Origin: an uncultured Sulfitobacter sp.
Lineage (GTDB): Bacteria; Pseudomonadota; Alphaproteobacteria; Rhodobacterales; Rhodobacteraceae
Assembly: GCA_947502265.1 (NCBI GenBank)
Contig: CANMZB010000002.1
Location: 248,001 to 312,000 of the forward strand
Direction of reading: 5' to 3'
Length of the DNA: 64,000 nucleotides
Below are positions 1 through 8,963 of this stretch, piece by piece. The notes below the pieces were generated by a model. It saw only the letters and a program-made list of their open reading frames with translations, ran no database searches and was not told the DNA's origin. The number at the start of each line of letters is the position of its first letter. Position 1 is the stretch's first letter. The translations under genes and the position numbers were made by a program.

Positions 1-15
1 AACACCGCGACGGGT

Positions 16-252
16 ATGACTATGCTGAATGGTTCGTGCATATGCGGCACCTCCAGATTTCGCGCCAGCGGTCCGGCGGCGAGCCATTTCAGCCAGTTTT
101 GGAAGGGTGCGGATGACCCTGATACCGGCATGGCGCCTGGTGCGCTTGACCGGCCCACCGGTCTGCGGCTGGTCCGGCACATCTTTACGGCAGACACAGG
201 CGACTACTACGACATCAAGGACAACGTGCCTCAGGAGGAGCAAGAGACATGA
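16..252 (+). pseudogene. GFA-like protein remnant with an internal deletion
   Basis: This 78-residue reading frame resembles both ends of the glutathione-dependent formaldehyde-activating (GFA) family but not its middle. The N-terminus has GSCICG, the first zinc-binding CxC of the family. The C-terminus has GALDRPTG and HIFTADTGDYYDI, typical of the last third. Full family members run about 130-140 residues and carry two further Cys clusters in the centre. Here about 55 residues are missing in frame, so those ligands are absent. The start could be ATG 16 or ATG 22; the frame stays open to the window edge. Its stop overlaps the next start (ATGA), so it is translationally coupled to the demethylation operon, whose reactions can release formaldehyde. 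I infer an inactive relic, though a surviving small protein is possible. Confidence 0.6.
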
Positions 253-2696
253 GCGATTTCCCAACAACCGCCCGCGTGGTGATTATCGGTGGCGGCGTCG
301 TCGGCACATCTGCGCTTTATCATCTGGCCAAGGCTGGTTGGGCCGATTGTATCCTGCTGGAAAAGAACGAGCTGACGGCAGGTTCCACATGGCACGCGGC
401 GGGCAACTGCCCCAACTTCTCAAGCTCGTGGGCGGTGATGAACATGCAGCGCTACGGGCTGGAAATGTACCGGACGCTGGCTGACGATGTTGATTACCCG
501 ATGAACTATCATGTTACGGGCTCCTTGCGCCTTGCCCACTCGCGCGAGCGGATGATGGAGTTTGAACGGGTTGCGTCGATGGGGGCGTATCAGGGTCTTG
601 ATATGAAGATCATGACCAATAAAGAGTTGCAGGAGGCGCACCCCTTCCTCGAAGTGCATGATCTTGAGGGGGGATTGTGGGATCCGCTGGATGGTGACAT
701 CGACCCTGCGCAGCTGACGCAAGCCATGGCCAAAGGCGCACGTGATGCGGGCGCGCGGATTGAACGGTTTTGTCCTGCCATTGGGGTCGACCGGGACGGC
801 GACGAATGGATCGTCAAGACGCCCAAAGGCGAAATCCGTTGTGAATACGTCGTGAACTGTGCGGGCTATTACGCGCAGCGGGTGGGCGAGATGTTCAAGC
901 CGTTTGGCGGGCGTACCGTGCCGATGGTCGTGATGTCGCATCAGTATTTCCTGACCGAGCCGATAGCAGAACTTGAGGCGTGGACAAAGGAGGTTGGCCA
1001 TAAGGTACCGCTCGTGCGGGATGTGGATATCAGTTATTATTTGCGGCAGGATAAACACGGTCTCAACCTCGGCCCATACGAGCGCAACTGCCGCGCCCAT
1101 TGGATCACACCCGATGATCCGATGCCCGAGGATTTCTCGTTTCAGCTTTATCCCGATGATCTGGAACGGTTGGAATTCTACATCGAAGACGCGATGGCGC
1201 GGGTGCCGATCCTTGGTGCCGCAGGCGTAGGGCGCAACATCAACGGGCCGATTCCCTATGCGCCTGATGGCCTGCCGATGATCGGGCCAATGCCGGGGGT
1301 GAAGAACGCGTTCGAGGCGCACAGCTTTACCTTTGGCATCGCGCAGGGCGGCGGTGCGGGCAAGGTGTTGTCGGAATGGATCATGCACGGGCAAACCGAG
1401 CTGGACATGTGGGCCACCGATCCGCGCCGTTACACCGGCTATGCGGATCACGACTACTGTCTTGCCAAGGCAAAAGAAACATATGGCTATGAATACGCCA
1501 TGCATTTCCCGCATCACGCGTGGCCCGCAGGGCGCGATAAAAAACTGTCTGCGGTGCATGACAGGGTGCGCGAACTGGGCGGCCAGATGGGTGCGTACAA
1601 CGGATGGGAGCGCGCGAACTGGTTCGCCAAAGAGGGCGACGATACGTCGGAGGAAGCAACCCAGACGTGGGACCGCAACGGTCCGTGGGCACCGCGCATC
1701 CGCGAGGAAGTCGAAGCGGTGCGCGATGGCGTTGGCGTGTTGGACCTGCCCGGATTTTCGCGGTTCAACCTTTCGGGCGAGGGCGCAGCAGAGTATCTGC
1801 GCGGCAAAATATCGGGCGGGCTTCCCAAAGCGGGGCGCATGACGCTGGGCTATTTTCCCGACAATCGCGGTCGTGTTCTCACCGAAATGTCGATCATGCG
1901 CCATGACGAGGATTTCTTTACCCTGATCACGGCGGCCACAGCGCAATGGCATGATTTTGATGTGCTGAACAATGATCTGCCGCACGGCTTGAGTCTGACC
2001 GACCATACGGACGCGTATTCAACTCTGATCGTTACCGGCCCTCAATCACGTGCGTTGTTCGAGGGGATCGGAACGAAAGCCGATCTCGCGGCCCCGTGGC
2101 TGACGATCCAACCGGCCGAAGTGGCGGGAGTGAGCTGCGCACTGGCACGTGTTTCCTTCGCAGGCGAGCTGGGTTGGGAGGTCCATGCGGCCAGCGCTGA
2201 CATTCCAGAACTATACGCAGCCGTATTGAAAGGGGGCGCTAAACCCTTCGGCATGTACGCGCTTAATGCGATGCGGATCGAAAAGGGATATCGCGCGTGG
2301 AAAGGTGACCTTTCCACCGATTACACCATGTTCGAGGCCGGTCTTGATCGCTGGGTCAAGCTGGACAAGCCGCAAGATTTTCCCGGCAAGGCGGCACTGG
2401 CAGCCCAAAAGCAGGCAGGCGTCAAAAAGCGGTTCGTCACTATGATTGTCGACGCAGGCGATCAGGACGCGCCATTTATGTCGACGGTTTATCACGGCGG
2501 CGAGGTGGTCGGCGAGACGACAAGCAGCGATTGGGGCTACCGCGTGGGCGCGTCCATTGCGCTTGGCGCGATCCGTACCGATCTGGCCGTTGCCGGTACA
2601 GAGTTGGAGATCAACATCTTCGGGCGGATGTGCAAGGCGACGGTTCAGCCGGATCAGCCGCTTTGGGATCCGCAGAATGAAAGGCTGAGGGCATGA
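249..2696 (+). CDS. FAD-dependent dimethylglycine/sarcosine dehydrogenase-like protein (GcvT family)
   Basis: An 815-residue flavoenzyme of the dimethylglycine/sarcosine dehydrogenase family. Residues 8-30 form a Rossmann FAD site (VVIIGGGVVG). GSTWHAAG follows, and its His49 matches the residue that binds FAD covalently in mammalian relatives. The N-terminal half is a DAO-type oxidase domain; from about residue 430 the folate-binding GcvT-like domains follow (GELGWEVH, MRIEKGYRAWKGDL). Family members oxidise an N-methyl group and pass the one-carbon unit to tetrahydrofolate or release formaldehyde. It overlaps the preceding relic (ATGA) and the methyltransferase gene after it (ATGA), which argues for one transcript and a shared pathway, probably glycine betaine to glycine. 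Which step this paralogue performs cannot be read from sequence. The segment after the His motif (NCPNFSSSWAVMN) diverges from classical sarcosine dehydrogenases. Confidence 0.85.
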   Translation: MSDFPTTARVVIIGGGVVGTSALYHLAKAGWADCILLEKNELTAGSTWHAAGNCPNFSSSWAVMNMQRYGLEMYRTLADDVDYPMNYHVTGSLRLAHSRERMMEFERVASMGAYQGLDMKIMTNKELQEAHPFLEVHDLEGGLWDPLDGDIDPAQLTQAMAKGARDAGARIERFCPAIGVDRDGDEWIVKTPKGEIRCEYVVNCAGYYAQRVGEMFKPFGGRTVPMVVMSHQYFLTEPIAELEAWTKEVGHKVPLVRDVDISYYLRQDKHGLNLGPYERNCRAHWITPDDPMPEDFSFQLYPDDLERLEFYIEDAMARVPILGAAGVGRNINGPIPYAPDGLPMIGPMPGVKNAFEAHSFTFGIAQGGGAGKVLSEWIMHGQTELDMWATDPRRYTGYADHDYCLAKAKETYGYEYAMHFPHHAWPAGRDKKLSAVHDRVRELGGQMGAYNGWERANWFAKEGDDTSEEATQTWDRNGPWAPRIREEVEAVRDGVGVLDLPGFSRFNLSGEGAAEYLRGKISGGLPKAGRMTLGYFPDNRGRVLTEMSIMRHDEDFFTLITAATAQWHDFDVLNNDLPHGLSLTDHTDAYSTLIVTGPQSRALFEGIGTKADLAAPWLTIQPAEVAGVSCALARVSFAGELGWEVHAASADIPELYAAVLKGGAKPFGMYALNAMRIEKGYRAWKGDLSTDYTMFEAGLDRWVKLDKPQDFPGKAALAAQKQAGVKKRFVTMIVDAGDQDAPFMSTVYHGGEVVGETTSSDWGYRVGASIALGAIRTDLAVAGTELEINIFGRMCKATVQPDQPLWDPQNERLRA

Positions 2697-3595
2697 CAGA
2701 TATCACGCTGCTTGATGGCGCTATCGGGCAGGAACTGGTCCATCGTGCAGGTGGCGGCGCGACAAATCTGTGGTCGACGCAAGTGATGATGGACCGGCCT
2801 GAACTGGTGGGGACGCTGCATGCCGACTACTTTTCTGCGGGAGCAACAGTGGCAAGCACCAATACCTACGCGCTCCACCGCAACAGGCTGGCGCGCGCAG
2901 GGGTGGAGGACAAACAGGCGGCGCTGATCAACCTTGCGGTGGAGCGGGCAGTGGCGGCGCGCGACGCGCATGGTTCGGGCCGGATTGCGGGGGCTTTGGG
3001 GCCATTGCTGGCCACCTACCGGCCTGATCTGATGCCCGATGTGGGCTTGGCGACGCAGCGGTTTGCCGAAATTATCACCCTCATGGGAGGGGGTATCGAC
3101 GTCATTCTGGCAGAGGCTGTCTGTTCGCTTCAGGAGGCCGAGGGCATCTTTCAGGGGGTGCTGGAATCGGGCACTGACAAACCGCTCTGGATCGCATTTT
3201 CGGTGGATGACGAGGACGGCACCAAGCTGCGTTCGGGAGAGCCGCTTGGCGTGATCGCCGCAATGGTCGCGCATTACCGCCCTGCTGCTGTTCTTCTCAA
3301 CTGTTCGACGCCGGAAGCCATTGATCAGGGGCTGCCCGTTCTGAGCGACTGCGAGATACCGTTCGGCGCTTATGCCAATGGTTTCACCAAGATCACGGAT
3401 GCTTTCAGAAAAGACGCGCCAACCGTTGATTCGTTGTCGGCACGTCAGGACCTTACGCCCGCCGTTTACGCCGATCATGTGATGGCGTGGGTCGGCGCGG
3501 GTGCAACCATTGTCGGGGGCTGTTGCGAAGTCGGCCCCGCCCATATTGCCGAAATCGCCTGCCGCCTGCGCGCAGCGGGCCACACCATAATATAG
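2693..3595 (+). CDS. bmt: Betaine-homocysteine-type S-methyltransferase
   Basis: A 300-residue protein of the homocysteine S-methyltransferase (Pfam S-methyl_trans) family. It has the N-terminal LLDGAIGQEL motif and three zinc-binding cysteines in the expected places: Cys204 in LLNCS, and Cys277 and Cys278 in GGCCEVGP. The family moves a methyl group from glycine betaine or S-methyl donors to homocysteine, giving methionine. Its place between two dimethylglycine/sarcosine dehydrogenase-type genes, with a 4-nt overlap upstream and a 12-nt gap downstream, supports a role as the first demethylation of glycine betaine. The length equals that of short bacterial forms and is shorter than mammalian BHMT (about 400). 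An alternative donor such as S-methylmethionine cannot be excluded. Confidence 0.85.
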   Translation: MTDITLLDGAIGQELVHRAGGGATNLWSTQVMMDRPELVGTLHADYFSAGATVASTNTYALHRNRLARAGVEDKQAALINLAVERAVAARDAHGSGRIAGALGPLLATYRPDLMPDVGLATQRFAEIITLMGGGIDVILAEAVCSLQEAEGIFQGVLESGTDKPLWIAFSVDDEDGTKLRSGEPLGVIAAMVAHYRPAAVLLNCSTPEAIDQGLPVLSDCEIPFGAYANGFTKITDAFRKDAPTVDSLSARQDLTPAVYADHVMAWVGAGATIVGGCCEVGPAHIAEIACRLRAAGHTII

Positions 3596-3607
3596 AAAGG
3601 CTGTTCA

Positions 3608-6052
3608 ATGGCTGATGTTCCTTCTCATGCCCGCGTTGTCATCATCGGTGGCGGCGTCATCGGCTGTTCTGTTGCCTACCACCTCACCAAACTCGGCTGG
3701 CAGGATGTGGTTCTACTTGAACGGAAACAGCTCACCTCCGGCACCACATGGCACGCCGCAGGTCTGATCGCCCAGTTGCGCGCAACGGCGAACATGACGA
3801 AGCTGGCGAAATACTCACAAGAGCTTTACGGCAGCCTTGAGGAGGAGACCGGCGTTGCCACAGGTTTCAAACGCTGTGGGTCGATCACCGTTGCGCTGAC
3901 AGACGAGCGGCGCGAAGAGATATTCCGGCAAGCAGGCATGGCGCGCGCCTTTGGCGTGGATGTGGAAGAGATTTCACCCGCTGAGGTCAAGGCCCGCTAT
4001 GAGCACCTGAATATCGAAGGTGTCACCGGCGGTGTCTATCTGGAAAAAGACGGGCAAGGGGATCCGGCCAACATCGCGCTGGCGCTGGCGAGAGGCGCGC
4101 GGCAACGCGGTGCCAGAATCATCGAGCGGACTTGCGTAACGGGTGTGCAGCGTGAGGGCCGCCGCGTGACCGGCGTGGATTGGGAACAGGATCGCGAGAC
4201 CGGCCACATCAGCGCCGATATGATCGTGAACTGTGCGGGGATGTGGGGTCATGAGGTGGGCCGCATGACGGGCGTCAACGTGCCGCTGCACGCGTGCGAA
4301 CATTTTTACATCGTATCCGAGGCGATCCCGGGCCTGACCCGGATGCCGGTCCTGCGGGTGCCGGATGAATGCGCCTATTACAAGGAAGACGCGGGCAAGA
4401 TGCTGCTGGGCGCGTTCGAGCCGCTGGCAAAGCCGTGGGCAATGGACGGCATCCCGAAAGATTTCGAATTCGATCAACTGCCCGAAGATTTTGACCATTT
4501 CGAGCCCATCCTTGAGGCGGCCGTTTCCCGCATGCCGATGCTGGCCGATGCTGGCATTCATACGTTCTTTAACGGACCTGAATCCTTCACCCCCGATGAT
4601 GCCTATCACCTTGGCCTTGCTCCAGAGATGGATAACGTCTGGGTCGCGGCGGGGTTCAACTCCATCGGCATCCAATCGGCGGGCGGCGCGGGCATGGCGT
4701 TGGCGCAGTGGATGGATGAAGGCGAGAAACCTTTTGATCTGGGTGATGTGGATATCAGCCGGATGCAACCTTTTCAGGGCAACAAAACCTATCTGTTCGA
4801 GCGCTCCAAAGAGACGCTGGGATTGCTATACGCCGATCATTTTCCGTTTCGCCAAAAGGCAACCGCGCGCGGTATCCGGCGCACACCATTTCACCGGCAC
4901 CTGCTGGATCGTGGCGCGGTGATGGGCGAGATCGCAGGCTGGGAGCGCGCCAATTGGTTCGCGCGCGACGGCCAGACGCCGGAATATCAATACACATGGC
5001 AGCGCCAGAATTTCTTTGACAACGTGCGCGATGAACACATGGCGGTGCGCCAGAATGTGGGCATGTACGACATGTCGTCTTTCGGCAAGATCCGGGTGGA
5101 AGGGCGCGACGCGGAACGCTTTCTTAACTACATCGGGGGTGGTGATTTCTCCGTGCCGGTGGGCAAGATCGTTTATACCCAGTTCCTGAACACACGCGGC
5201 GGGATCGAGGCGGACGTGACTGTCACCCGCCTGTCCGAGACGGCCTATCTGGTGGTCACGCCGGCGGCAACACGGCTGGCGGACGAGACATGGATGCGCC
5301 GCCACTCGGGCGCGTTCAACGTGGTGATTACGGATGTAACCGCAGGCGAGGGGGTGCTTGCCGTGATGGGGCCGCGCGCGCGCGATCTGTTGCAGGCGGT
5401 CTCGCCTGCGGATTTCTCCAACGCGGTGAACCCGTTTGGCACGGCACAAGACATCGACATCGGCATGGGGCAGGCGCGGGTGCATCGGGTGTCTTATGTG
5501 GGCGAGCTGGGTTGGGAAATATACATCGGCGCCGATCAGTCCGCGCATGTGTTCGAGACCCTCGCAGAGGCGGGGCAGGATATGGGGCTGCGCCTGTGCG
5601 GCATGCATATGATGGACAGTTGCCGCATCGAGAAGGGCTTTCGCCACTTTGGCCATGACATCACATCCGAAGATCATGTGCTGGAAGCGGGCCTTGGCTT
5701 TGCGGTCAAAACGGCCAAGCCGGATTTCATCGGGCGCGACGCTGTGCTGGCCAAAAAGGAGGCTGGCCTGAGCGCGCGTATGGTTCAGTTCCTGCTGACC
5801 GATCCCGAACCGCTGCTGTATCACAACGAGCCGATTGTGCGGGACGGCCGGATCGTCGGGTATCTGTCGTCAGGGGCGTACGGGCATCATCTGGGGGGCG
5901 CGATGGGCATGGGCTATGTGCCGTGCAAAGGCGAGAAGGTAGCGGATGTGCTGGCCTCGACTTACGAAATCGACGTCATGGGCACGAAGGTAAAGGCCGA
6001 AGCCTCGCTCAAACCCATGTATGACCCCTCGTCGGAGCGGATGAAGGTGTAA
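3608..6052 (+). CDS. FAD-dependent sarcosine/dimethylglycine dehydrogenase (GcvT family)
   Basis: An 814-residue paralogue of the gene at 249-2696, with the same architecture: FAD-binding VVIIGGGVIG at residues 10-19, covalent-flavin motif SGTTWHAAG with His49, a DAO-type domain to about residue 420, then GcvT-like folate domains (ELGWEIYIGAD, CRIEKGFRHFGHDI). The sequence after the His motif (LIAQLRAT) matches classical dimethylglycine and sarcosine dehydrogenases better than its paralogue does. It lies 12 nt after the methyltransferase, with AAAGG 7-8 nt before the ATG, and is probably the last gene of the operon. The two paralogues may act in sequence on dimethylglycine and sarcosine, feeding methylene-tetrahydrofolate. 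That division of labour is inference. Confidence 0.88.
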   Translation: MADVPSHARVVIIGGGVIGCSVAYHLTKLGWQDVVLLERKQLTSGTTWHAAGLIAQLRATANMTKLAKYSQELYGSLEEETGVATGFKRCGSITVALTDERREEIFRQAGMARAFGVDVEEISPAEVKARYEHLNIEGVTGGVYLEKDGQGDPANIALALARGARQRGARIIERTCVTGVQREGRRVTGVDWEQDRETGHISADMIVNCAGMWGHEVGRMTGVNVPLHACEHFYIVSEAIPGLTRMPVLRVPDECAYYKEDAGKMLLGAFEPLAKPWAMDGIPKDFEFDQLPEDFDHFEPILEAAVSRMPMLADAGIHTFFNGPESFTPDDAYHLGLAPEMDNVWVAAGFNSIGIQSAGGAGMALAQWMDEGEKPFDLGDVDISRMQPFQGNKTYLFERSKETLGLLYADHFPFRQKATARGIRRTPFHRHLLDRGAVMGEIAGWERANWFARDGQTPEYQYTWQRQNFFDNVRDEHMAVRQNVGMYDMSSFGKIRVEGRDAERFLNYIGGGDFSVPVGKIVYTQFLNTRGGIEADVTVTRLSETAYLVVTPAATRLADETWMRRHSGAFNVVITDVTAGEGVLAVMGPRARDLLQAVSPADFSNAVNPFGTAQDIDIGMGQARVHRVSYVGELGWEIYIGADQSAHVFETLAEAGQDMGLRLCGMHMMDSCRIEKGFRHFGHDITSEDHVLEAGLGFAVKTAKPDFIGRDAVLAKKEAGLSARMVQFLLTDPEPLLYHNEPIVRDGRIVGYLSSGAYGHHLGGAMGMGYVPCKGEKVADVLASTYEIDVMGTKVKAEASLKPMYDPSSERMKV

Positions 6053-6119
6053 CGGGTACAATCTAGCGCTTTCGGACGGCTTCTGCTTGGCCTAGGTCAG
6101 AGAGCAAAGGAGGCCTCGT

Positions 6120-7037
6120 ATGCGTACGCCCAACAGCACTTTGCCGACACAGGATCAAGACACGCCCAGAGGCTTCTTTTTTGCGCTGGGCGCATATATC
6201 ATGTGGGGGTTCCTGCCGCTTTACATGAAAATGCTGAGCCATATTCCGGCGGCTGAAGTTGTGGCGCACAGGATTATCTGGTCGGTGCCTGTGGCGGCGC
6301 TTGTGTTGATCACAATCAAGCGGACATCAGCCTTGCGCGAAGCGCTGCGCAACCCGCGCATGATGATCATGGGGTGCGTAACTGCGGCGTTGATTTCGGT
6401 GAATTGGGGCATCTATGTCTATGCCATCGCCACGGGGCGCACGCTGGACGCTGCTATCGGATATTATATCAATCCGCTGTTCAGTATTTTCCTCGCGGCG
6501 GTCCTGCTGGGAGAGCGTCTAAGCCGTGCGCAGGTGTTGGCGGTCGCTGTGGCGGGTGTGGCCGTGTTGGTGTTGGTACTCGACGCGGATCGCACGCCGT
6601 GGGCCGCATTCGGGCTGATGCTGAGCTGGGGCTTTTACGCGCTGGCCAAGAAAAGCCTGCCGATTGGCCCCAATCAGGGTTTCCTGCTGGAAGTATTGAT
6701 TCTGCTGGTGCCCGCGCTGGGCTATACCGCGTATCTTTCTGCCACCGGCACCGCGCATTTCGCGGTGGGCGATATGCGCGATACATGGCTTCTGATCGGC
6801 TGCGGGATTGTCACGGCAGTGCCGCTGCTGTTTTACGCGAACGGGGCAAAACTACTGCGATTGTCCACCATAGGCGTGTTGCAATACATCGCGCCTACAA
6901 TGATTTTTCTCACGGCGGTATTTGTCTTTGACGAACCATTCGGCCGTGCGCGTATGATCGCATTCCCGCTAATCTGGTTGGCGCTGGTGATCTATACCAC
7001 TTCGATGGTGCGCCAGATCCGCGCGGCGCGTGCCTAG
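6120..7037 (+). CDS. rarD: RarD-type EamA family permease
   Basis: A 305-residue integral membrane protein with about ten hydrophobic segments in two EamA repeats. The sequence FFFALGAYIMWGFLPLYMK at residues 18-36 and the AHRIIWSVP motif are typical of RarD proteins in the drug/metabolite transporter superfamily. The substrate is not known with certainty for the family; it was named for chloramphenicol resistance phenotypes. A strong ribosome site (AAAGGAGG) sits 7 nt before the ATG. The gene is 67 nt after the demethylation operon and could be read through from it. Its stop overlaps by 3-4 nt the stop of the convergent NTF2-like gene. Confidence 0.88.
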   Translation: MRTPNSTLPTQDQDTPRGFFFALGAYIMWGFLPLYMKMLSHIPAAEVVAHRIIWSVPVAALVLITIKRTSALREALRNPRMMIMGCVTAALISVNWGIYVYAIATGRTLDAAIGYYINPLFSIFLAAVLLGERLSRAQVLAVAVAGVAVLVLVLDADRTPWAAFGLMLSWGFYALAKKSLPIGPNQGFLLEVLILLVPALGYTAYLSATGTAHFAVGDMRDTWLLIGCGIVTAVPLLFYANGAKLLRLSTIGVLQYIAPTMIFLTAVFVFDEPFGRARMIAFPLIWLALVIYTTSMVRQIRAARA

Positions 7038-7444
7038 CTGAGCGCCGCCTTGTGCTTTAGAAACGAGGGGTCTTTCGAGACACGCTCGTTCATCGCAGCG
7101 CGGAGCGCGCCGACGGTTTTGTAGGGACGCATGACCACCTCCATGGTTCCAATCAACCCGTCGTCGTCCAGAGTCATCAGATCGACGCCTACGCAATCGA
7201 GCCCGTCAACCTTGCATTGAAACTCCAGCGCCCAATCGCGGCCTTCACCCATCACTCGACGGTACTCGAAATCGGTGAATACTTCGTTCACATGACCTAG
7301 AACCGCTCCCACCGCATCGCGACCGTTCCATGTCGCCCAGTAGGTTGGCGGCTGAAAGCGGATATTCTCGGCCAGCAGCGCCGGTACGTCGTCATGTTTG
7401 TCGGCCAAGACAAGATCGTGGAACTTTTGGATTGTCGGATGCAT
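7034..7444 (-). CDS. NTF2-like (SnoaL-fold) protein
   Basis: A 136-residue cytoplasmic protein of the NTF2/SnoaL fold. It begins HPTIQKFHDLVLADKHDDVPALLAENI, the usual alpha-helical opening with an acidic/aromatic pocket, followed by beta strands carrying VDLMTLDDDGLI. Family members serve as small isomerases, hydrolases or ligand-binding domains. No catalytic set is distinct enough here to name a reaction. A purine-rich site (GGGAGAGAG) sits just upstream of the ATG. It converges with rarD and diverges from rluA, 29-79 nt away, so it is probably a single-gene unit. Confidence 0.75.
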   Translation of the reverse strand: MHPTIQKFHDLVLADKHDDVPALLAENIRFQPPTYWATWNGRDAVGAVLGHVNEVFTDFEYRRVMGEGRDWALEFQCKVDGLDCVGVDLMTLDDDGLIGTMEVVMRPYKTVGALRAAMNERVSKDPSFLKHKAALS

Positions 7445-7523
7445 TTACTCTCTCCCTTGCGTGTGAGGTAGCGTGGCACAAGAAGGGTTGAAAACCTATC
7501 GTACAAATGGGACTGAGACGGAT

Positions 7524-8171
7524 ATGGACGCAACGTATTCCCCGCCGCAAGATCCTTTGGTGATCCTGCACGAAGACACACAAGTGCTGCTGGTGGACAA
7601 ACCGGCCGGCCTGTTGTCGGTGCCGGGCAAAGGGGAGCATCTGGCCGATTGTTTGCTGGCAAGGGTGCAGATGGCCTTTCCTGACGCGTTGCTGGTGCAT
7701 CGGCTGGATCGCGATACATCGGGTGTGATGATCTTTGCGCTGACGCCCTATGCGCAACGCCATCTGGGCCTGCAATTTGAAAAGCGGATGACAAAGAAAA
7801 CCTACGTTGCCCGCGTTTGGGGCACGCCTTCGGAAAAGATCGGCACAGTCGATCTGCCGCTTATCGTGGACTGGCCGAACCGCCCGTTGCAAATGGTTTG
7901 CTATGAGACGGGTAAATCTGCGCAGACGGATTGGCGCGTGATCAAGAATGAGGGAGATACAGCCCGCGTCCGGCTGACGCCCCACACGGGCCGGAGCCAT
8001 CAGTTGCGAGTGCATATGTTGAGCCTTGGTCATCCGATCCTCGGAGACCCATTCTATGCAACCGGTCCCGCCCGCGATTTCCCCCGCCTGATGCTTCATT
8101 CCGAAGAGCTGCGTTTCAATCACCCCGAAGGGGGGCGCTCCACCAAAGTGCGCAGCGCTGCCCCTTTCTGA
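7524..8171 (+). CDS. rluA: RluA-type pseudouridine synthase
   Basis: A protein of about 215 residues related to E. coli RluA (219 residues), which makes pseudouridine 746 in 23S rRNA and pseudouridine 32 in some tRNAs. Diagnostic parts are VDKPAGLLSVPGK near residue 25, HRLDRDTSG with the catalytic Asp62, KKTYVARVWG, and the C-terminal TGRSHQLRVHM. The ATG at 7524 gives the family length. An in-frame GTG at 7473 would add 17 residues unlike RluA, so I prefer the ATG although its ribosome site is weak. It diverges from the NTF2-like gene. Specificity is inferred from overall similarity and length. Confidence 0.82.
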   Translation: MDATYSPPQDPLVILHEDTQVLLVDKPAGLLSVPGKGEHLADCLLARVQMAFPDALLVHRLDRDTSGVMIFALTPYAQRHLGLQFEKRMTKKTYVARVWGTPSEKIGTVDLPLIVDWPNRPLQMVCYETGKSAQTDWRVIKNEGDTARVRLTPHTGRSHQLRVHMLSLGHPILGDPFYATGPARDFPRLMLHSEELRFNHPEGGRSTKVRSAAPF

Positions 8172-8210
8172 ACAAAGCGGCGAAACGCGGCTGTTGCGTG
8201 AGTAGAGACA

Positions 8211-8405
8211 GCAGGATTGAGTTTAAAGGCCAAATGAAGCGGAGGCGTTGCACGTTCACCAACCGTTAACCTTGCTTGGCTAGCCTTGTAATGCGCGGAC
8301 AGCTGGAGAGCGACCCCGCGTGCCAAGTGAAGCTTCGCTCCGGGCGCAAAGCTCGGGGCGGAGTGGACCCCACGGGCTTCATTTGGCCTTTAAACTCAAT
8401 CCTGC
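8211..8405. repeat. 195-bp element bounded by perfect 30-bp inverted repeats
   Basis: Positions 8211-8240 and 8376-8405 are exact reverse complements over 30 nt, with 135 nt between them. Each arm contains the recurrent intergenic motif (GGCCAAATGAAG core) found elsewhere in this window. No open reading frame fits inside, and I see no target-site duplication outside. The structure could be a long RNA hairpin, a MITE-like element, or two copies of the motif in opposite orientation. It fills most of the gap between rluA and the aldehyde dehydrogenase remnant. Confidence 0.8.
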
Positions 8406-8451
8406 ACTCGCTCAGCATACTACAGATGTAGAGAAATGATCTGACTCGATC

Positions 8452-8869
8452 CTATTCAGTAACCCAACCCGAGACGGCTTTGATCTCCATAAATTCTGCC
8501 GGCTTGTAAATTTCTGCCTCGCGGCCAGTGCCAAACTGATAACTATCGAAAAGCGAGCCTTGGGCGAGGTCTTTGTCGTTGGTCTCGACCATATCCGAGC
8601 GCGGGCGACGCGGCGGCGCTTTTTGCCGTCCTGTGTCCGGGTATAGTTGGTCAGGCCATAGGGCGTACTGTTGGCAATGTGGATCGCTTCTTCTGTCCCG
8701 ATGGGGATGATTGATAGCACAGGACCAACCATCTTGGTCTGCACGATTGTCATGCGGTTGATCACAGCCGCAAAAGCTGTCGGCTTGAGGAAATAGCTGC
8801 GACTTCGCCATTGATGTAAAAGTTGCGCTTCTCCGGCGCGGGGATGTTTTTGGTTGGAATTTGCGTCAC
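8452..8869 (-). pseudogene. Aldehyde dehydrogenase remnant (internal deletion plus frameshifts)
   Basis: Read on the minus strand, three frames together give pieces of one NAD-dependent aldehyde dehydrogenase of the betaine aldehyde dehydrogenase type. From GTG 8869: TQIPTKNIPAPEKRNFYING, the usual N-terminus. Then, in another frame, YFLKPTAFAAVINRMTIVQ and VGPVLSIIPIGTEEAIHIAN, which lie near residue 370 in intact enzymes. Then, after a further shift near 8590, MVETND and KPAEFMEIKAVSGW, the C-terminus, ending at TAG 8452. About 350 residues with the catalytic Cys and Glu are absent. It is beyond repair. An intact enzyme of this class would oxidise betaine aldehyde or similar substrates. Confidence 0.75.
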
Positions 8870-8963
8870 TGTGACACTATCGCGAGACAGCTGCCTGGCG
8901 GGGGGTGTAACTGAGCCGGGGAATGGCTAAATAGGACTGAACGCAGCAACAAAGGAGATTCCC

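Noticed and set aside
420-2006. A 528-codon minus-strand reading frame opposite the first dehydrogenase gene
   Set aside because: It is the antisense of a clearly conserved protein in GC-rich DNA and has no family resemblance or ribosome site.
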